From positions 1 through 60,735 of the forward strand of contig JAQCIK010000013.1 in assembly GCA_027592035.1 (NCBI GenBank): a stretch of DNA of 60,735 nt, given 5' to 3'. The translations under genes and the position numbers were made by a program. The notes under the pieces were generated by a model, which was given only the letters and a program-made list of their open reading frames with translations, was not told the DNA's origin and searched no databases. This DNA is from Casp-actino8 sp001510455 (GTDB lineage Bacteria > Actinomycetota > Acidimicrobiia > Acidimicrobiales > Ilumatobacteraceae). Positions 8,360 through 16,284 of the stretch are shown here, in pieces (positions within the stretch are counted from its first letter, which is position 1; each line of letters begins with the position of its first letter).

Positions 8360-9739
8360 TCACCCCAGCTTCAGTGTCTTGATGAGCATCGTGACCTGGT
8401 CGTAGGTCTGCGTGCGCTCTTTCATGAGGCGCTGGATCTTCTCGACCGCATGAATGACCGTCGTGTGATCGCGGCCCCCGAACAAACGAGCGATGGCCGG
8501 ATACGAAAGATCGGTGAGCTCTCGGAACACGTACATCGCCTCCTGGCGGGCGGCGACGAGTGGGCGTTGACGACTCTTGCCTTGCAAGGCCTCGACACTG
8601 AAACCCAGCAAACGGGCGATTTCGTCGAGCAATTCCTGATCGGTGCGCTGTTTCGGGACCTGGTCGGTCAGAAGGTCTTCGAGAAGCCGTTCGGCCTGAG
8701 CCACGGTGACGTCCACCTGATTAAGACTTGCGTAGGCGCTCACTCGGATGAGCGCCCCTTCGAGTTCACGGATGTTGGAGGTCACCTTGGAGGCGATGAA
8801 CTCGAGGACGTCGGCCGGGAACTCGGTGCCTTCCCGTTCGGCTTTGTTCCGAAGGATGGCCAGACGGGTTTCGAGATCGGGCGGTTGGACGTCGGTGATC
8901 AGACCCCATCGGAAACGACCGATGAGTCGCTCCTCGAGATTGGGGATGGCGTCGGGCACGCGATCCGACGAGATCACGATCTGTTTGTTGGCTCCGTGCA
9001 ACGAGTTGAAGGTGTGGAAGAACTCCTCCTGCAGACCTTCCTTGCCTTCCATGAACTGGATGTCGTCGATGAGGAGGACGTCGATATCGCGGTAACGGCG
9101 CTTGAAGTTGGCGATGGAGGCCGAACGGATCCCGTCGACGTATTCGTTCAGGAACGATTCGGTGGTGATGTATCGCACCTGGTAGTGGCTGTAGTTCTGA
9201 ATGACGTAATGCCCGATGGCATGAAGGAGATGGGTCTTGCCGAGACCCGCCGATCCGTAGATGAAGAGTGGGTTGTAGCTACGGGCCGGTGTTTCGGCCA
9301 CCCGTTGGGCGGCGGCCAGAGCAAAGCTGTTCGACGCGCCGCGGACGAAGGTCTCGAACGTGTAGCGAGGATTGAGTCCGGCGCGCTCGGCCGGACTCTC
9401 GACATTGGTCCGGGTCAGGGTGGCGACGTTCGTGGCGTTGATCGACGATGCGACCTCGGCGACTTCGGTGGGTTGGCTCGACACTTCGGCCGGCGCCACC
9501 ACTTCCACCTCGAGCTGACGGGTTCCGAGACCGATCTCGACGAAGGCATCGGTCACCAAGGGCAGATATCGAGAGAGGATCTTGTCGCGCACCGTTCCAC
9601 TCGGTACGGCGAGGCGCACGGTGAGATCGTCGGACGGCAAGGCGTGGACATCGTTGAACGTCGAGTACCACACCGCATCGGAGACCTGTGCTCGCAACAA
9701 TTGCGAGACGGCTGTCCACATGTTCTCCTGGTTCTCCAC
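8360..9739 (-). CDS. dnaA: Chromosomal replication initiator DnaA
   Basis: This 459-residue AAA+ initiator binds DnaA boxes and melts the origin. The N-terminal domain begins ENQENMWTAV; a linker follows; the AAA+ core has Walker A GSAGLGKTH and Walker B VLLIDDIQF. The C-terminal DNA-binding domain carries the signature GGRDHTTVIHA. The start is GTG at 9739 after a GAGGGGA Shine-Dalgarno sequence. DnaA boxes lie just upstream of the start, so autoregulation is likely. Confidence 0.98.
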   Translation of the reverse strand: MENQENMWTAVSQLLRAQVSDAVWYSTFNDVHALPSDDLTVRLAVPSGTVRDKILSRYLPLVTDAFVEIGLGTRQLEVEVVAPAEVSSQPTEVAEVASSINATNVATLTRTNVESPAERAGLNPRYTFETFVRGASNSFALAAAQRVAETPARSYNPLFIYGSAGLGKTHLLHAIGHYVIQNYSHYQVRYITTESFLNEYVDGIRSASIANFKRRYRDIDVLLIDDIQFMEGKEGLQEEFFHTFNSLHGANKQIVISSDRVPDAIPNLEERLIGRFRWGLITDVQPPDLETRLAILRNKAEREGTEFPADVLEFIASKVTSNIRELEGALIRVSAYASLNQVDVTVAQAERLLEDLLTDQVPKQRTDQELLDEIARLLGFSVEALQGKSRQRPLVAARQEAMYVFRELTDLSYPAIARLFGGRDHTTVIHAVEKIQRLMKERTQTYDQVTMLIKTLKLG

Positions 9740-9767
9740 CTGCGGTTCCCCTCTGACGTCCCCCTAG

Positions 9768-9915
9768 TCGTCCACAGCGGTATCCACAAGTTGTGGACGA
9801 CTAATTTGCGATGATTTCTGGCCCCTGACCTGGGAGGGTCCCGAACGGTGAATGGATGTCACGATGCGGGGAAGTCAGGGAGACGCGATAGTAGCAGGCT
9901 GTGGATAGTGGACAA
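9768..9915. promoter_or_regulatory. DnaA-box cluster upstream of dnaA
   Basis: The gap between dnaA (start 9739) and rpmH (start 10048) holds TCGTCCACA 9768-9776, GTATCCACA 9780-9788, TGTGGACGA 9792-9800, TGTGGATAG 9900-9908 and AGTGGACAA 9907-9915. The first three are 29-61 nt upstream of dnaA, where binding could repress its promoter or act as the second half of a bipartite origin. The stretch between 9801 and 9899 shows nothing recognisable. Confidence 0.7.
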
Positions 9916-9946
9916 AAAGGGGCCACCAACGAATCGTGAGTCAAGG

Positions 9947-9976
9947 TTGCCCCGATTGCCCAAAGCGCCGTAGCCT
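9947..9976 (+). promoter_or_regulatory. Candidate promoter of rpmH-rnpA-yidD-yidC
   Basis: TTGCCC (9947-9952) and TAGCCT (9971-9976) are 18 nt apart and point to rpmH, whose GTG is at 10048. Transcription would start near 9983 and leave a leader of about 65 nt. It is divergent from dnaA. Confidence 0.5.
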
Positions 9977-10047
9977 GCGCCGATGCGTCGACCGCGGTCG
10001 ACCGTCCGCCATCGCCCGATCGTCTGGGCGGACTCGAGGAGCCTTTC

Positions 10048-10182
10048 GTGAAGCGTACGTACCAACCGAACAAGAAGCGCCGGTCGATGAAGCACGGCTT
10101 TCGCGCTCGTATGTCCACCCGCGCTGGGCGCGCCGTGCTGAAGTCGCGTCGCCTCAAGGGCCGCCACCGCCTGTCGGCTTGA
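10048..10182 (+). CDS. rpmH: Ribosomal protein bL34
   Basis: The 44-residue large-subunit protein has the invariant pattern KRTYQPNKKRR, HGFRARM and RLKGRHRLSA. It starts with GTG at 10048; no other in-frame start fits. The stop TGA at 10180-10182 overlaps the TTG start of rnpA. It is the first gene of the plus-strand operon that faces away from dnaA, its usual place in bacteria. Confidence 0.97.
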   Translation: MKRTYQPNKKRRSMKHGFRARMSTRAGRAVLKSRRLKGRHRLSA

Positions 10183-10508
10183 TCGATCGCCTGCGCCTCG
10201 GACACGACTTCCGGCGCCTGCGCCAGGAGGGAACACGTGTTCGACGCGGTGTGATCTGGTGCTCCATGCTCCCCGATTCGTCGATTCCGACGCCCCGCAT
10301 CGCTTTTGCCATCGGTCGTTCCGCTGGTTCGGCCGTGATGAGAAACCGGGTACGTCGTCGTCTTCGTGAGGCAGTTCGCCAGTCTGCTCTGGCTCCCGGG
10401 TTGTATCTCTTCGGTCTGACTCGAGATGCGGTGAGTGAGCCGACGTTCGCCGAGGTGACCGAGGCCGTGGCTCACTTCTCGTCTCGGGCCAGCGAGGTTG
10501 CGGCGTGA
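10179..10508 (+). CDS. rnpA: Ribonuclease P protein component
   Basis: The 109-residue protein subunit of RNase P helps the catalytic RNA mature tRNA 5' ends. The family motif RNRVRRRLRE (about residues 60-70) and the N-terminal RLRLGHDFRRLRQEG are present. TTG at 10179 is proposed as start because it overlaps the rpmH stop and gives the normal N-terminus. The stop overlaps the yidD start by four bases. The frame stays open upstream, but that part only overlaps rpmH. Confidence 0.92.
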   Translation: MIDRLRLGHDFRRLRQEGTRVRRGVIWCSMLPDSSIPTPRIAFAIGRSAGSAVMRNRVRRRLREAVRQSALAPGLYLFGLTRDAVSEPTFAEVTEAVAHFSSRASEVAA

Positions 10509-10774
10509 AGCGCATGCTGATCAGGCTGATCGAGGGCTATCAGCGAGGCCGTGAGGGTCGCCCCTCCCCGTGCCGTTTCTTCCCGTCGTGCTCGGAATAC
10601 GCGCACGAAGCCCTCACTGTTCACGGAGCCGGCCGTGGATCGTGGCTGACCATTCGCCGGCTCGTGCGTTGCCGACCGTTCGGCCCCTCCGGTTTCGATC
10701 CGGTACCCGAACGCGAAGGGCGCGCCCACGACCACTCGTCGTGCTCCACTCCCCCCGTTGGAAGGGTTTCCTGA
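10505..10774 (+). CDS. yidD: Membrane insertion efficiency factor YidD
   Basis: This 89-residue protein of the YidD (DUF37) family contributes to YidC-dependent membrane protein insertion. The characteristic core is present: PCRFFPSCSEYAHEAL with both conserved cysteines, RRLVRCRPF, and GFDPVP. It starts with GTG overlapping the rnpA stop and ends one base before the yidC start. The last 20 residues or so are a low-complexity tail. Confidence 0.94.
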   Translation: MKRMLIRLIEGYQRGREGRPSPCRFFPSCSEYAHEALTVHGAGRGSWLTIRRLVRCRPFGPSGFDPVPEREGRAHDHSSCSTPPVGRVS

Positions 10775-10775
10775 C

Positions 10776-11780
10776 ATGTTTCAAGCCGCCGCCTGGCTCA
10801 TCAGCCAGTTCTACAGCCTGACCTCGAACTACATCTTGGCCATCTCGATCGTGGCCTTCGTGATCATGATGTTGATCTTCCCGCTCACGTTGAAGAGCAC
10901 CAAGGGCATGCTCGAGATGCAGCGTGTCCAGCCGGAAATGCGCCGTATTCAGCAGCAATACCGCAACGACCGGCAGAAGATGAACGAAGAGATGATGAAG
11001 CTCTACCAGGAGCACAAGGTCAACCCCCTGGCCTCGTGTTTGCCCCTCCTGGCGCAGATGCCGATCTTCATCATCATGTTCCGAGTGCTGCACGGGCTCA
11101 CGTCCCGAGGTGACGATGGCACGTTCGATCCCGACTACATCTCGAAATCGAGTGAGCTGTACAGCAGCCTCGACGACAAGACCGAGATGTTGTCGTGGGG
11201 ACTCGATCTGTCGTTGCGTCCGATCGAAGTCATCCAGGACGACCCAGGCAAGGGCATCATCTACGCCTTGCTCGTGGTGGCGCTCATGGGCATGTACTAC
11301 GCCCAGCAGCGCATGATTGCGTCGCGGACGGTGTCGCCCACGATGTCGGCCACCCAGGCCAAGATCATGCAGTACCTGCCGGTCGTGTTCGGCGTCTTCC
11401 AGATCTTCTTCCCGGTCGGCCTGGTGATCTACTACTTCGCTCAGACCATCGTGCGCATTGCGCAGCAGGCCTACATCACCCGACGCTTCTACAAGGGTGA
11501 CGAATCACTGGGCCGTCAAGCCCAGGCAGCCAGCGCCAAAGCTCGGGAGATGAGCAAGAAAGACGGTGGCGGCGGTGGATTGTTCGGCCAGCTCAAGCAG
11601 GAGGCGGCCAAAGCCAAGCAGGAACAAGCCACGAATCGTCCGACCAGCAAGCGTGTGACACCGCCCAAGGGCGGTGCGTCATCCAAGGGTGGATCGTCGG
11701 GGACCAAGGGTCGCCCGACTCCGTCGAACCGCCCCAAGCCCGGTGGAAAGCCGCGGCATCCCAAACCCCCGCGTCCCTGA
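10776..11780 (+). CDS. yidC: Membrane protein insertase YidC/Oxa1
   Basis: This 334-residue Oxa1-family insertase folds and inserts membrane proteins with or without SecYEG. It shows the Gram-positive plan: an N-terminal membrane segment (about 10-35), a cytoplasmic hairpin (EMRRIQQQYRNDRQKMNEEMMKLY, about 50-75), the conserved NPLASCLPLLAQMPI, then three more membrane segments and a basic Gly/Pro/Lys-rich tail from about 260. The ATG at 10776 is chosen over a TTG six codons upstream because GGAAGG precedes it and it follows the yidD stop directly. No lipobox is seen. Confidence 0.94.
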   Translation: MFQAAAWLISQFYSLTSNYILAISIVAFVIMMLIFPLTLKSTKGMLEMQRVQPEMRRIQQQYRNDRQKMNEEMMKLYQEHKVNPLASCLPLLAQMPIFIIMFRVLHGLTSRGDDGTFDPDYISKSSELYSSLDDKTEMLSWGLDLSLRPIEVIQDDPGKGIIYALLVVALMGMYYAQQRMIASRTVSPTMSATQAKIMQYLPVVFGVFQIFFPVGLVIYYFAQTIVRIAQQAYITRRFYKGDESLGRQAQAASAKAREMSKKDGGGGGLFGQLKQEAAKAKQEQATNRPTSKRVTPPKGGASSKGGSSGTKGRPTPSNRPKPGGKPRHPKPPRP

Positions 11781-11858
11781 CGCACGACCTCCTGAGACCG
11801 TCGGATCGACGGATGCCGGGACGTCATCACTGAACCTGACACAGAAAGAGGTTGTCCC

Positions 11859-12683
11859 ATGCAATGGGTAGAAACCACTGGCCGAAGTATCGAAGAGGCC
11901 AAGAACACAGCTCTCGATCAGCTCGGTGTCGCCGACGCTGATGCCGAGTTTGAAATCCTGGAAGAACCAAAGGCCGGGCTCTTCGGCCGGACTCGAGGTG
12001 AGGCGCGAGTACGGGCGCGTGTTCGCCCCCGTTCTCCACGACCTAAGGTTGAACGCAGAGACCGTCGCCGTGGTGATCGTCAGCGCTCCGATGGTGAATC
12101 TCGACCCGAGGGGGGCTCACGCGAGCGCCGCCCCCGGAACCCTCAGAAATCCACGGCTGACAAGGGGAAAGACATGAGTGATGAGAGTTCCCGACCGGCT
12201 CGCCCGGCGGCTGATCCGGCCACCGTGGCGGCGGAGGCCGAAAAGTTCCTTCAGGGCCTGACCACCGCCTTTGGCGTCGCCGGTCAGACGTCTACCGTCA
12301 TCGACGGAGGCGAAATCGACGTGTCCCTCGACGGCAACGACCTCGGCCTCTTGGTCGGACCTCGGGGCTCGACCCTGCAGGCCGTCCAGGACATCACCCG
12401 GGTGGTGAGCCAGCGTCGGATGGGCGACCACGACACCCGCCTGCGGGTCGATGTCGGGGGCTACCGAGCCAAGCGAAAGGAAGCTCTGAGCCGCTTCGTC
12501 AACCAGGTGGCTGATGAAGTGGTGGCCTCCGGAACCGCCCGAGCCCTCGAGCCCATGCCCTCTCCCGACCGCAAAGTGATCCACGATGCGCTGACGGGCC
12601 GTACGGATATCGCCACCCACTCGGAGGGCGAAGATCCTTACCGTCGCGTGATCATTGCGCCGGCTGAGGCCCCGTCGGCCTGA
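11859..12683 (+). CDS. jag: Jag/KhpB-type RNA-binding protein
   Basis: The 274-residue protein has a Jag N-terminal domain (about 1-50, VETTGRSIEEAKNTALDQLG and the GLFG loop), a long Arg/Asp-rich linker (about 50-115), a KH domain with the loop GLLVGPRGST (about 160-190) and an R3H domain (about 210-270, ending RRVIIAP). Homologues bind RNA and affect cell division and elongation. It follows yidC, the classic arrangement, after a GAGG Shine-Dalgarno sequence. Its stop is 14 nt before rsmG. Confidence 0.93.
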   Translation: MQWVETTGRSIEEAKNTALDQLGVADADAEFEILEEPKAGLFGRTRGEARVRARVRPRSPRPKVERRDRRRGDRQRSDGESRPEGGSRERRPRNPQKSTADKGKDMSDESSRPARPAADPATVAAEAEKFLQGLTTAFGVAGQTSTVIDGGEIDVSLDGNDLGLLVGPRGSTLQAVQDITRVVSQRRMGDHDTRLRVDVGGYRAKRKEALSRFVNQVADEVVASGTARALEPMPSPDRKVIHDALTGRTDIATHSEGEDPYRRVIIAPAEAPSA

Positions 12684-12697
12684 GCCGCCAACGACCG

Positions 12698-13255
12698 ATG
12701 TCTGAGCCATCGGACGAACAACTGAGCAGTTTGCTGGATGCGCTGGTCGAGGCCCAGCGCATCGGCATGTTGGGGCCCGGATCCCTGGAGGACGCGATCC
12801 GTCGGGCATGGGCGTTCGTCGATCGTTGTCCCACCGACGCCCGGACGTTCGTCGATCTGGGAACGGGGGGAGGCCTTCCCGGGCTCGTTCTCGCGGTTGG
12901 CCGTCCTTCCTTGTCGGGACTGCTCGTCGATCGCCGGGCCAAGCGGATCGATCTCGTGACGCGCCTGATCGGACGACTTGGGATGACCGACCGTCTCCAG
13001 GCCTGGGCGGGTGATGTGGCCGACCTCCCGTCGGTGAGGGGGGAAACCTGGGATGTGGCCACGTGCCGTGGCTTCGGGTCCCCGACCTACACCGCCCGAC
13101 TGGCACAACCGATCGTCCGAATCGGGGGGTTCCTTCTGGTGAGCGAGCCCCCCGACTCGACGGGGTCCCGCTGGATCGACCCCGCCATCATCGAAGCCGG
13201 ATTCCAGCTGGGGGATGTCTCCGAGGGCGTCGCTCGTCTCCGGCGGACAGACTGA
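12698..13255 (+). CDS. rsmG: 16S rRNA (guanine527-N7) methyltransferase
   Basis: The 185-residue Rossmann methyltransferase modifies G527 of 16S rRNA using S-adenosylmethionine. The SAM-binding motif TFVDLGTGGGLPGLVLA is at about residues 50-66, followed by LLVDRRAKRIDLV and the RGFGSP segment. It is somewhat shorter than the E. coli enzyme (207 residues). It lies between jag and the parS-parA-parB segment, as in most actinobacteria. Confidence 0.93.
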   Translation: MSEPSDEQLSSLLDALVEAQRIGMLGPGSLEDAIRRAWAFVDRCPTDARTFVDLGTGGGLPGLVLAVGRPSLSGLLVDRRAKRIDLVTRLIGRLGMTDRLQAWAGDVADLPSVRGETWDVATCRGFGSPTYTARLAQPIVRIGGFLLVSEPPDSTGSRWIDPAIIEAGFQLGDVSEGVARLRRTD

Positions 13256-13279
13256 CCACGTCTCGAGGTCTCCTTGTCA

Positions 13280-13295
13280 TGTTCCACGTGGAACA
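13280..13295. other. parS: parS site 1
   Basis: TGTTCCACGTGGAACA is a perfect 16-bp palindrome matching the bacterial parS consensus. ParB loads here, and ParA separates the sister origins. It is the first of three sites in the rsmG-parA gap. Confidence 0.95.
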
Positions 13296-13318
13296 TGACA
13301 AGGGTGTGGGATCGGTGA

Positions 13319-13334
13319 TGTTCCACGTGGAACG
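13319..13334. other. parS: parS site 2
   Basis: TGTTCCACGTGGAACG differs from the palindrome at the last base only. It starts 39 bp after site 1. Confidence 0.92.
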
Positions 13335-13355
13335 TCATTCACTCGATCCCTCTGA

Positions 13356-13371
13356 TGTTCCACGTGGAACA
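13356..13371. other. parS: parS site 3
   Basis: TGTTCCACGTGGAACA is a perfect site. It starts 37 bp after site 2 and 127 bp before the parA start. Confidence 0.95.
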
Positions 13372-13482
13372 TCACCGAAGAAGCCGTCGGAATCCGAGGA
13401 CGTGAACCCCACCCCTCCGGTACGATTCGCCCACGGCCTGTCGTCGGCAGGCCAGCCGCAACTCTGAGGTAAGCCTGGTTCC

Positions 13483-14301
13483 ATGAGCGACAGTTCGACT
13501 CCCGCCCCCCACCAACGGCCTCTCCCCCGCATCATCGCCGTCGCCAATCAGAAGGGTGGGGTGGGAAAGACCACCACCTCCGTCAATCTGGGCGCATGTC
13601 TGGCCGAGCTGGGGTATCGCACTCTGATCGTTGACCTCGACCCCCAAGGCAACGCCTCATCAGGGGTGGGTGTCGATACCCGGGGTGTCGACACCTCGAT
13701 GTATGACGTGATCCTCCACGACGCATCCATGGAGGACTGCATCGAGCCAGCGGCGGTGCGGAATCTGTTCGTCGCCCCCGCCAATCTTGACCTCGCCGGC
13801 GCCGAGATCGAACTCGTCCCGGCCATGGCCCGAGAAACCCGGCTCAAGAAGGCCATCGATTCGGTCCTCGACGAGTTCGATTTCGTGATCATCGACTGCC
13901 CGCCATCACTGGGCCTGTTGACCGTCAATGCTTTGGTCGCAGCGCGTGAGGTGCTCGTCCCGATCCAGTGCGAGTACTACGCCCTGGAGGGTCTGGGCCA
14001 GCTTCTCCGCAACGTCGACCTGGTCAAGCGCAATCTGAACACCGAACTCGAAGTCAGCACCATCGTGTGTGTGATGTTCGACGCGCGAGCCAAGTTGTCG
14101 ACCGAGGTGGTCACCGAGGTTCGGGAGCATTTCGGGGACAAGGTCTGCCGAACGGTCATCCCGCGCAACGTGCGGTTGTCGGAGGCCCCGTCCCATCATC
14201 AACCCATCAATGTGTACGACCCGTCGTCCAAGGGCGCGGTGGCGTATCGACTCGTCGCAAAGGAGGTCGCTGGTGGCACCCCGCCGCGGAGGACTCGGTA
14301 G
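13483..14301 (+). CDS. parA: Chromosome partitioning ATPase ParA (Soj)
   Basis: The 272-residue ATPase drives origin segregation with ParB. It has the deviant Walker A KGGVGKTT at about residues 24-31, the ParA motif LIVDLDPQGNASSG, and Walker B FVIIDCPPSLG. The C-terminus has NVRLSEAPSHHQPI, typical of chromosomal ParA. parB starts inside its last codons. The three parS sites lie directly upstream, so ParB may influence its own operon. Confidence 0.97.
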   Translation: MSDSSTPAPHQRPLPRIIAVANQKGGVGKTTTSVNLGACLAELGYRTLIVDLDPQGNASSGVGVDTRGVDTSMYDVILHDASMEDCIEPAAVRNLFVAPANLDLAGAEIELVPAMARETRLKKAIDSVLDEFDFVIIDCPPSLGLLTVNALVAAREVLVPIQCEYYALEGLGQLLRNVDLVKRNLNTELEVSTIVCVMFDARAKLSTEVVTEVREHFGDKVCRTVIPRNVRLSEAPSHHQPINVYDPSSKGAVAYRLVAKEVAGGTPPRRTR

Positions 14302-15190
14302 AGGTCTCGATTCCCTGATTCCCGGGGGAGGAGCGACCCCGCCGCCCTCTCCTGACAGTGGCCTGGTCGAGATCCCGGTTCGAGATCTGGTCCCCAACCC
14401 TCACCAGCCACGCGTTCACTTCGACGAAGATCTGTTGAGCGACCTGTCGGCCTCCATCAAGGAGATCGGCGTTCTTCAGCCCTTGTTGGTGCGCAGGTTG
14501 GCCGATGGCACGTATCAGCTCATCGCCGGTGAACGTCGGTGGAGAGCAGCACAGCGAGCTGGTCTGGCCACCGTGCCGGCAGTGGTCAAAGAGACCGACG
14601 ACATGTCGTCGGTCGAGCAAGCCCTGGTCGAGAACCTGCACCGCCAGGATCTTTCACCGCTGGAAGAAGCCTCGGCCTATCAGCAACTTCTCGACGATTT
14701 CCATCTCACCCATGACGATGTGGCCAAAAGGGTCGGCAAGAGTCGCAGCGCGGTCACCAACACATTGCGTCTGCTGAATCTGCCCCCGGCGGTTCAGGCC
14801 TTGTTGGCTGACGGCCGTTTGAGCGCTGGTCACGCCAAGGCTCTCCTGGGTACTCCCGACCGAGCTTTCCAGGAGCAGCTGGCTCGTCGGGCCGCAACCG
14901 AGCATTGGTCGGTGAGGGCCGTCGAGGAGGCCATTCGTGATCGCGGTGGCGACAGTTCGGGCGAGACAGCGTCGAGTGGGGGCGCACCACGAACCGCAGG
15001 ATCATCGAGTCCCCGTCAGTTACCCGCGGCAGGATTGCTCCAACTCGAAGAACTCCTCGGTGAGTACCTCGCCACTCGTGTGGCGGTGAAGATGGCCAAC
15101 AAGAAGGGCCAGGTGACCATCGACTTCGCTGACCTGGATGACCTCGAGCGCATTTATCACCTCATGGTCGATGGGCCTCCGGGAGACTGA
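14273..15190 (+). CDS. parB: Chromosome partitioning protein ParB (Spo0J)
   Basis: The 305-residue CTP-dependent clamp loads at parS. It begins VAPRRGGLGRGLDSLIPGGG, then has the ParB/Srx CTPase motifs GERRWRAAQ and ENLHRQDLSPLEEA, a helix-turn-helix (VAKRVGKSRSAVTNTLRLL) and a C-terminal dimerisation domain. The GTG at 14273 is chosen because AGGAGG lies at ideal spacing and the N-terminal LGRGLDSLI peptide, the ParA-contacting part, is retained; this start overlaps parA by 29 nt. Downstream is a 143-nt gap before convergent cwlM. Confidence 0.96.
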   Translation: MAPRRGGLGRGLDSLIPGGGATPPPSPDSGLVEIPVRDLVPNPHQPRVHFDEDLLSDLSASIKEIGVLQPLLVRRLADGTYQLIAGERRWRAAQRAGLATVPAVVKETDDMSSVEQALVENLHRQDLSPLEEASAYQQLLDDFHLTHDDVAKRVGKSRSAVTNTLRLLNLPPAVQALLADGRLSAGHAKALLGTPDRAFQEQLARRAATEHWSVRAVEEAIRDRGGDSSGETASSGGAPRTAGSSSPRQLPAAGLLQLEELLGEYLATRVAVKMANKKGQVTIDFADLDDLERIYHLMVDGPPGD

Positions 15191-15333
15191 TCCGTTAACC
15201 GTGTGAACCTCTGGTCGCGCGTGAGGGTTTCGCACAGGCTGTGGATAAACTTGTGTATAGAACCCAGGTTTTAGTTGTAAATTCACATCTGACCTGGTCA
15301 GGGGAAATTCAGAGGATCACAAGGGTGCTGGTC
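15191..15333. other. parB/cwlM convergent gap with perfect DnaA box
   Basis: The gap contains TGTGGATAA at 15240-15248, the exact reverse complement of the consensus DnaA box TTATCCACA. It sits at the edge of a stretch to about 15290 that is clearly more AT-rich than its surroundings. CCAGGT and ACCTGG further on could pair across a 22-nt loop. No gene or convincing terminator is seen. Confidence 0.6.
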
Positions 15334-16284
15334 TCACCGAGACCACGCCACAACGGCCAGGTAGACCGCTTCGGCGATGCGAGCCGAACGATCGGCAACC
15401 TCGTCCGACGACCCAATGGTCACTAGAACGGCGGGCATTCTCGTCTCTCGAAGAATCGGGAGGCGCAGCCCGACGACGTCGACGCCTGGCACCACGTCTC
15501 GCAGGTGACGTTCCATCAGATGGGCAAGTGAACGACCCCCGGCCGACTCGAAAGCCGGAACGGCGTAGAAGGCGACCCGGTGATGAGGTTCGTCAGAGCT
15601 TTCGAGTCCGACGAACACCTCGGCATCGCACAGATTGGCATGGGCGGCCTGAGCGGCGGCCGTGGGTTCTTCGGTCGGAACCACCTCGGCTCCATGGGCA
15701 TCGAGGGCCGCCACCAAAGGTTCGACCAGATCGTCCACGTCACCGAAACGTCCGATGGCAACCTTCATCGACGCGAGCGGCTGTCCCTGTTTCAAGGCCT
15801 CGAGGTCCCGAATGGCGGCGATTCCGGGACCGTCGCCGGTCTGGCGAGACAGAACGCGGAGGTGGTCGACCACGGGGGCGCCACAAACGCCGTCGACATC
15901 GAGTCCAGCGTTGGTCTGGAAATCGCGAACAGCCCAATCGGCGAGGGGTCCGAAGATTCCGTCGATACGACCACAGTCGAATCCGAGTCTCGACAACACC
16001 CGTTGAAGTTCGGCGACGTCGTCACCACGAAGATTCGGTGACCGCAGGGACAAGACGCGGTCACCCAGGTTCCAGGACGCCTCGACCAGCGTGTGCCAGG
16101 TGTCGTCGTCACAGACTCCCGTGGCTGGCAAACCTCGATCACTTTGGAACGACGACACCGCCTCGGCCGTCGCGCTGCAGTAGGTGGCCTTCACCACTCC
16201 ACGGTCCGGGAGAAAGCCGGCCGCTCCCAGCCGGCGCTGGAGCTGCCGGACCTCCTCGCCCGTGTCGCCGGGCGAGAGGGCCAT
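15334..16284 (-). CDS. cwlM: CwlM-like peptidoglycan-binding pseudo-amidase
   Basis: The 316-residue protein has two peptidoglycan-binding-type repeats (about 5-70 and 80-150; GEEVRQLQRRLGAAGFLPD and GDDVAELQRVLSRLGF) and a C-terminal Amidase_3-like domain (about 175-316). In the amidase part the usual zinc ligands are not visible. The GHGG entry is replaced, the SxHxN segment reads VGLESSDEPHH, and the final catalytic Glu segment reads AVLVTIGSS. Mycobacterial CwlM, in the same place beside trxC, is a regulator of peptidoglycan precursor synthesis. The ATG overlaps the trxA stop by one base. No signal peptide is present, which fits a cytoplasmic regulator. Confidence 0.85.
   Translation of the reverse strand: MALSPGDTGEEVRQLQRRLGAAGFLPDRGVVKATYCSATAEAVSSFQSDRGLPATGVCDDDTWHTLVEASWNLGDRVLSLRSPNLRGDDVAELQRVLSRLGFDCGRIDGIFGPLADWAVRDFQTNAGLDVDGVCGAPVVDHLRVLSRQTGDGPGIAAIRDLEALKQGQPLASMKVAIGRFGDVDDLVEPLVAALDAHGAEVVPTEEPTAAAQAAHANLCDAEVFVGLESSDEPHHRVAFYAVPAFESAGGRSLAHLMERHLRDVVPGVDVVGLRLPILRETRMPAVLVTIGSSDEVADRSARIAEAVYLAVVAWSR

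Noticed and set aside
8144..9814. 556-codon open frame opposite dnaA
   Set aside because: Covers the origin and antisense dnaA; composition is that of a shadow frame, and dnaA is certain.
11798..11812. CCGTCG-GAT-CGACGG hairpin between yidC and jag as a terminator
   Set aside because: No T run follows and the loop is only three bases; yidC-jag are usually cotranscribed.
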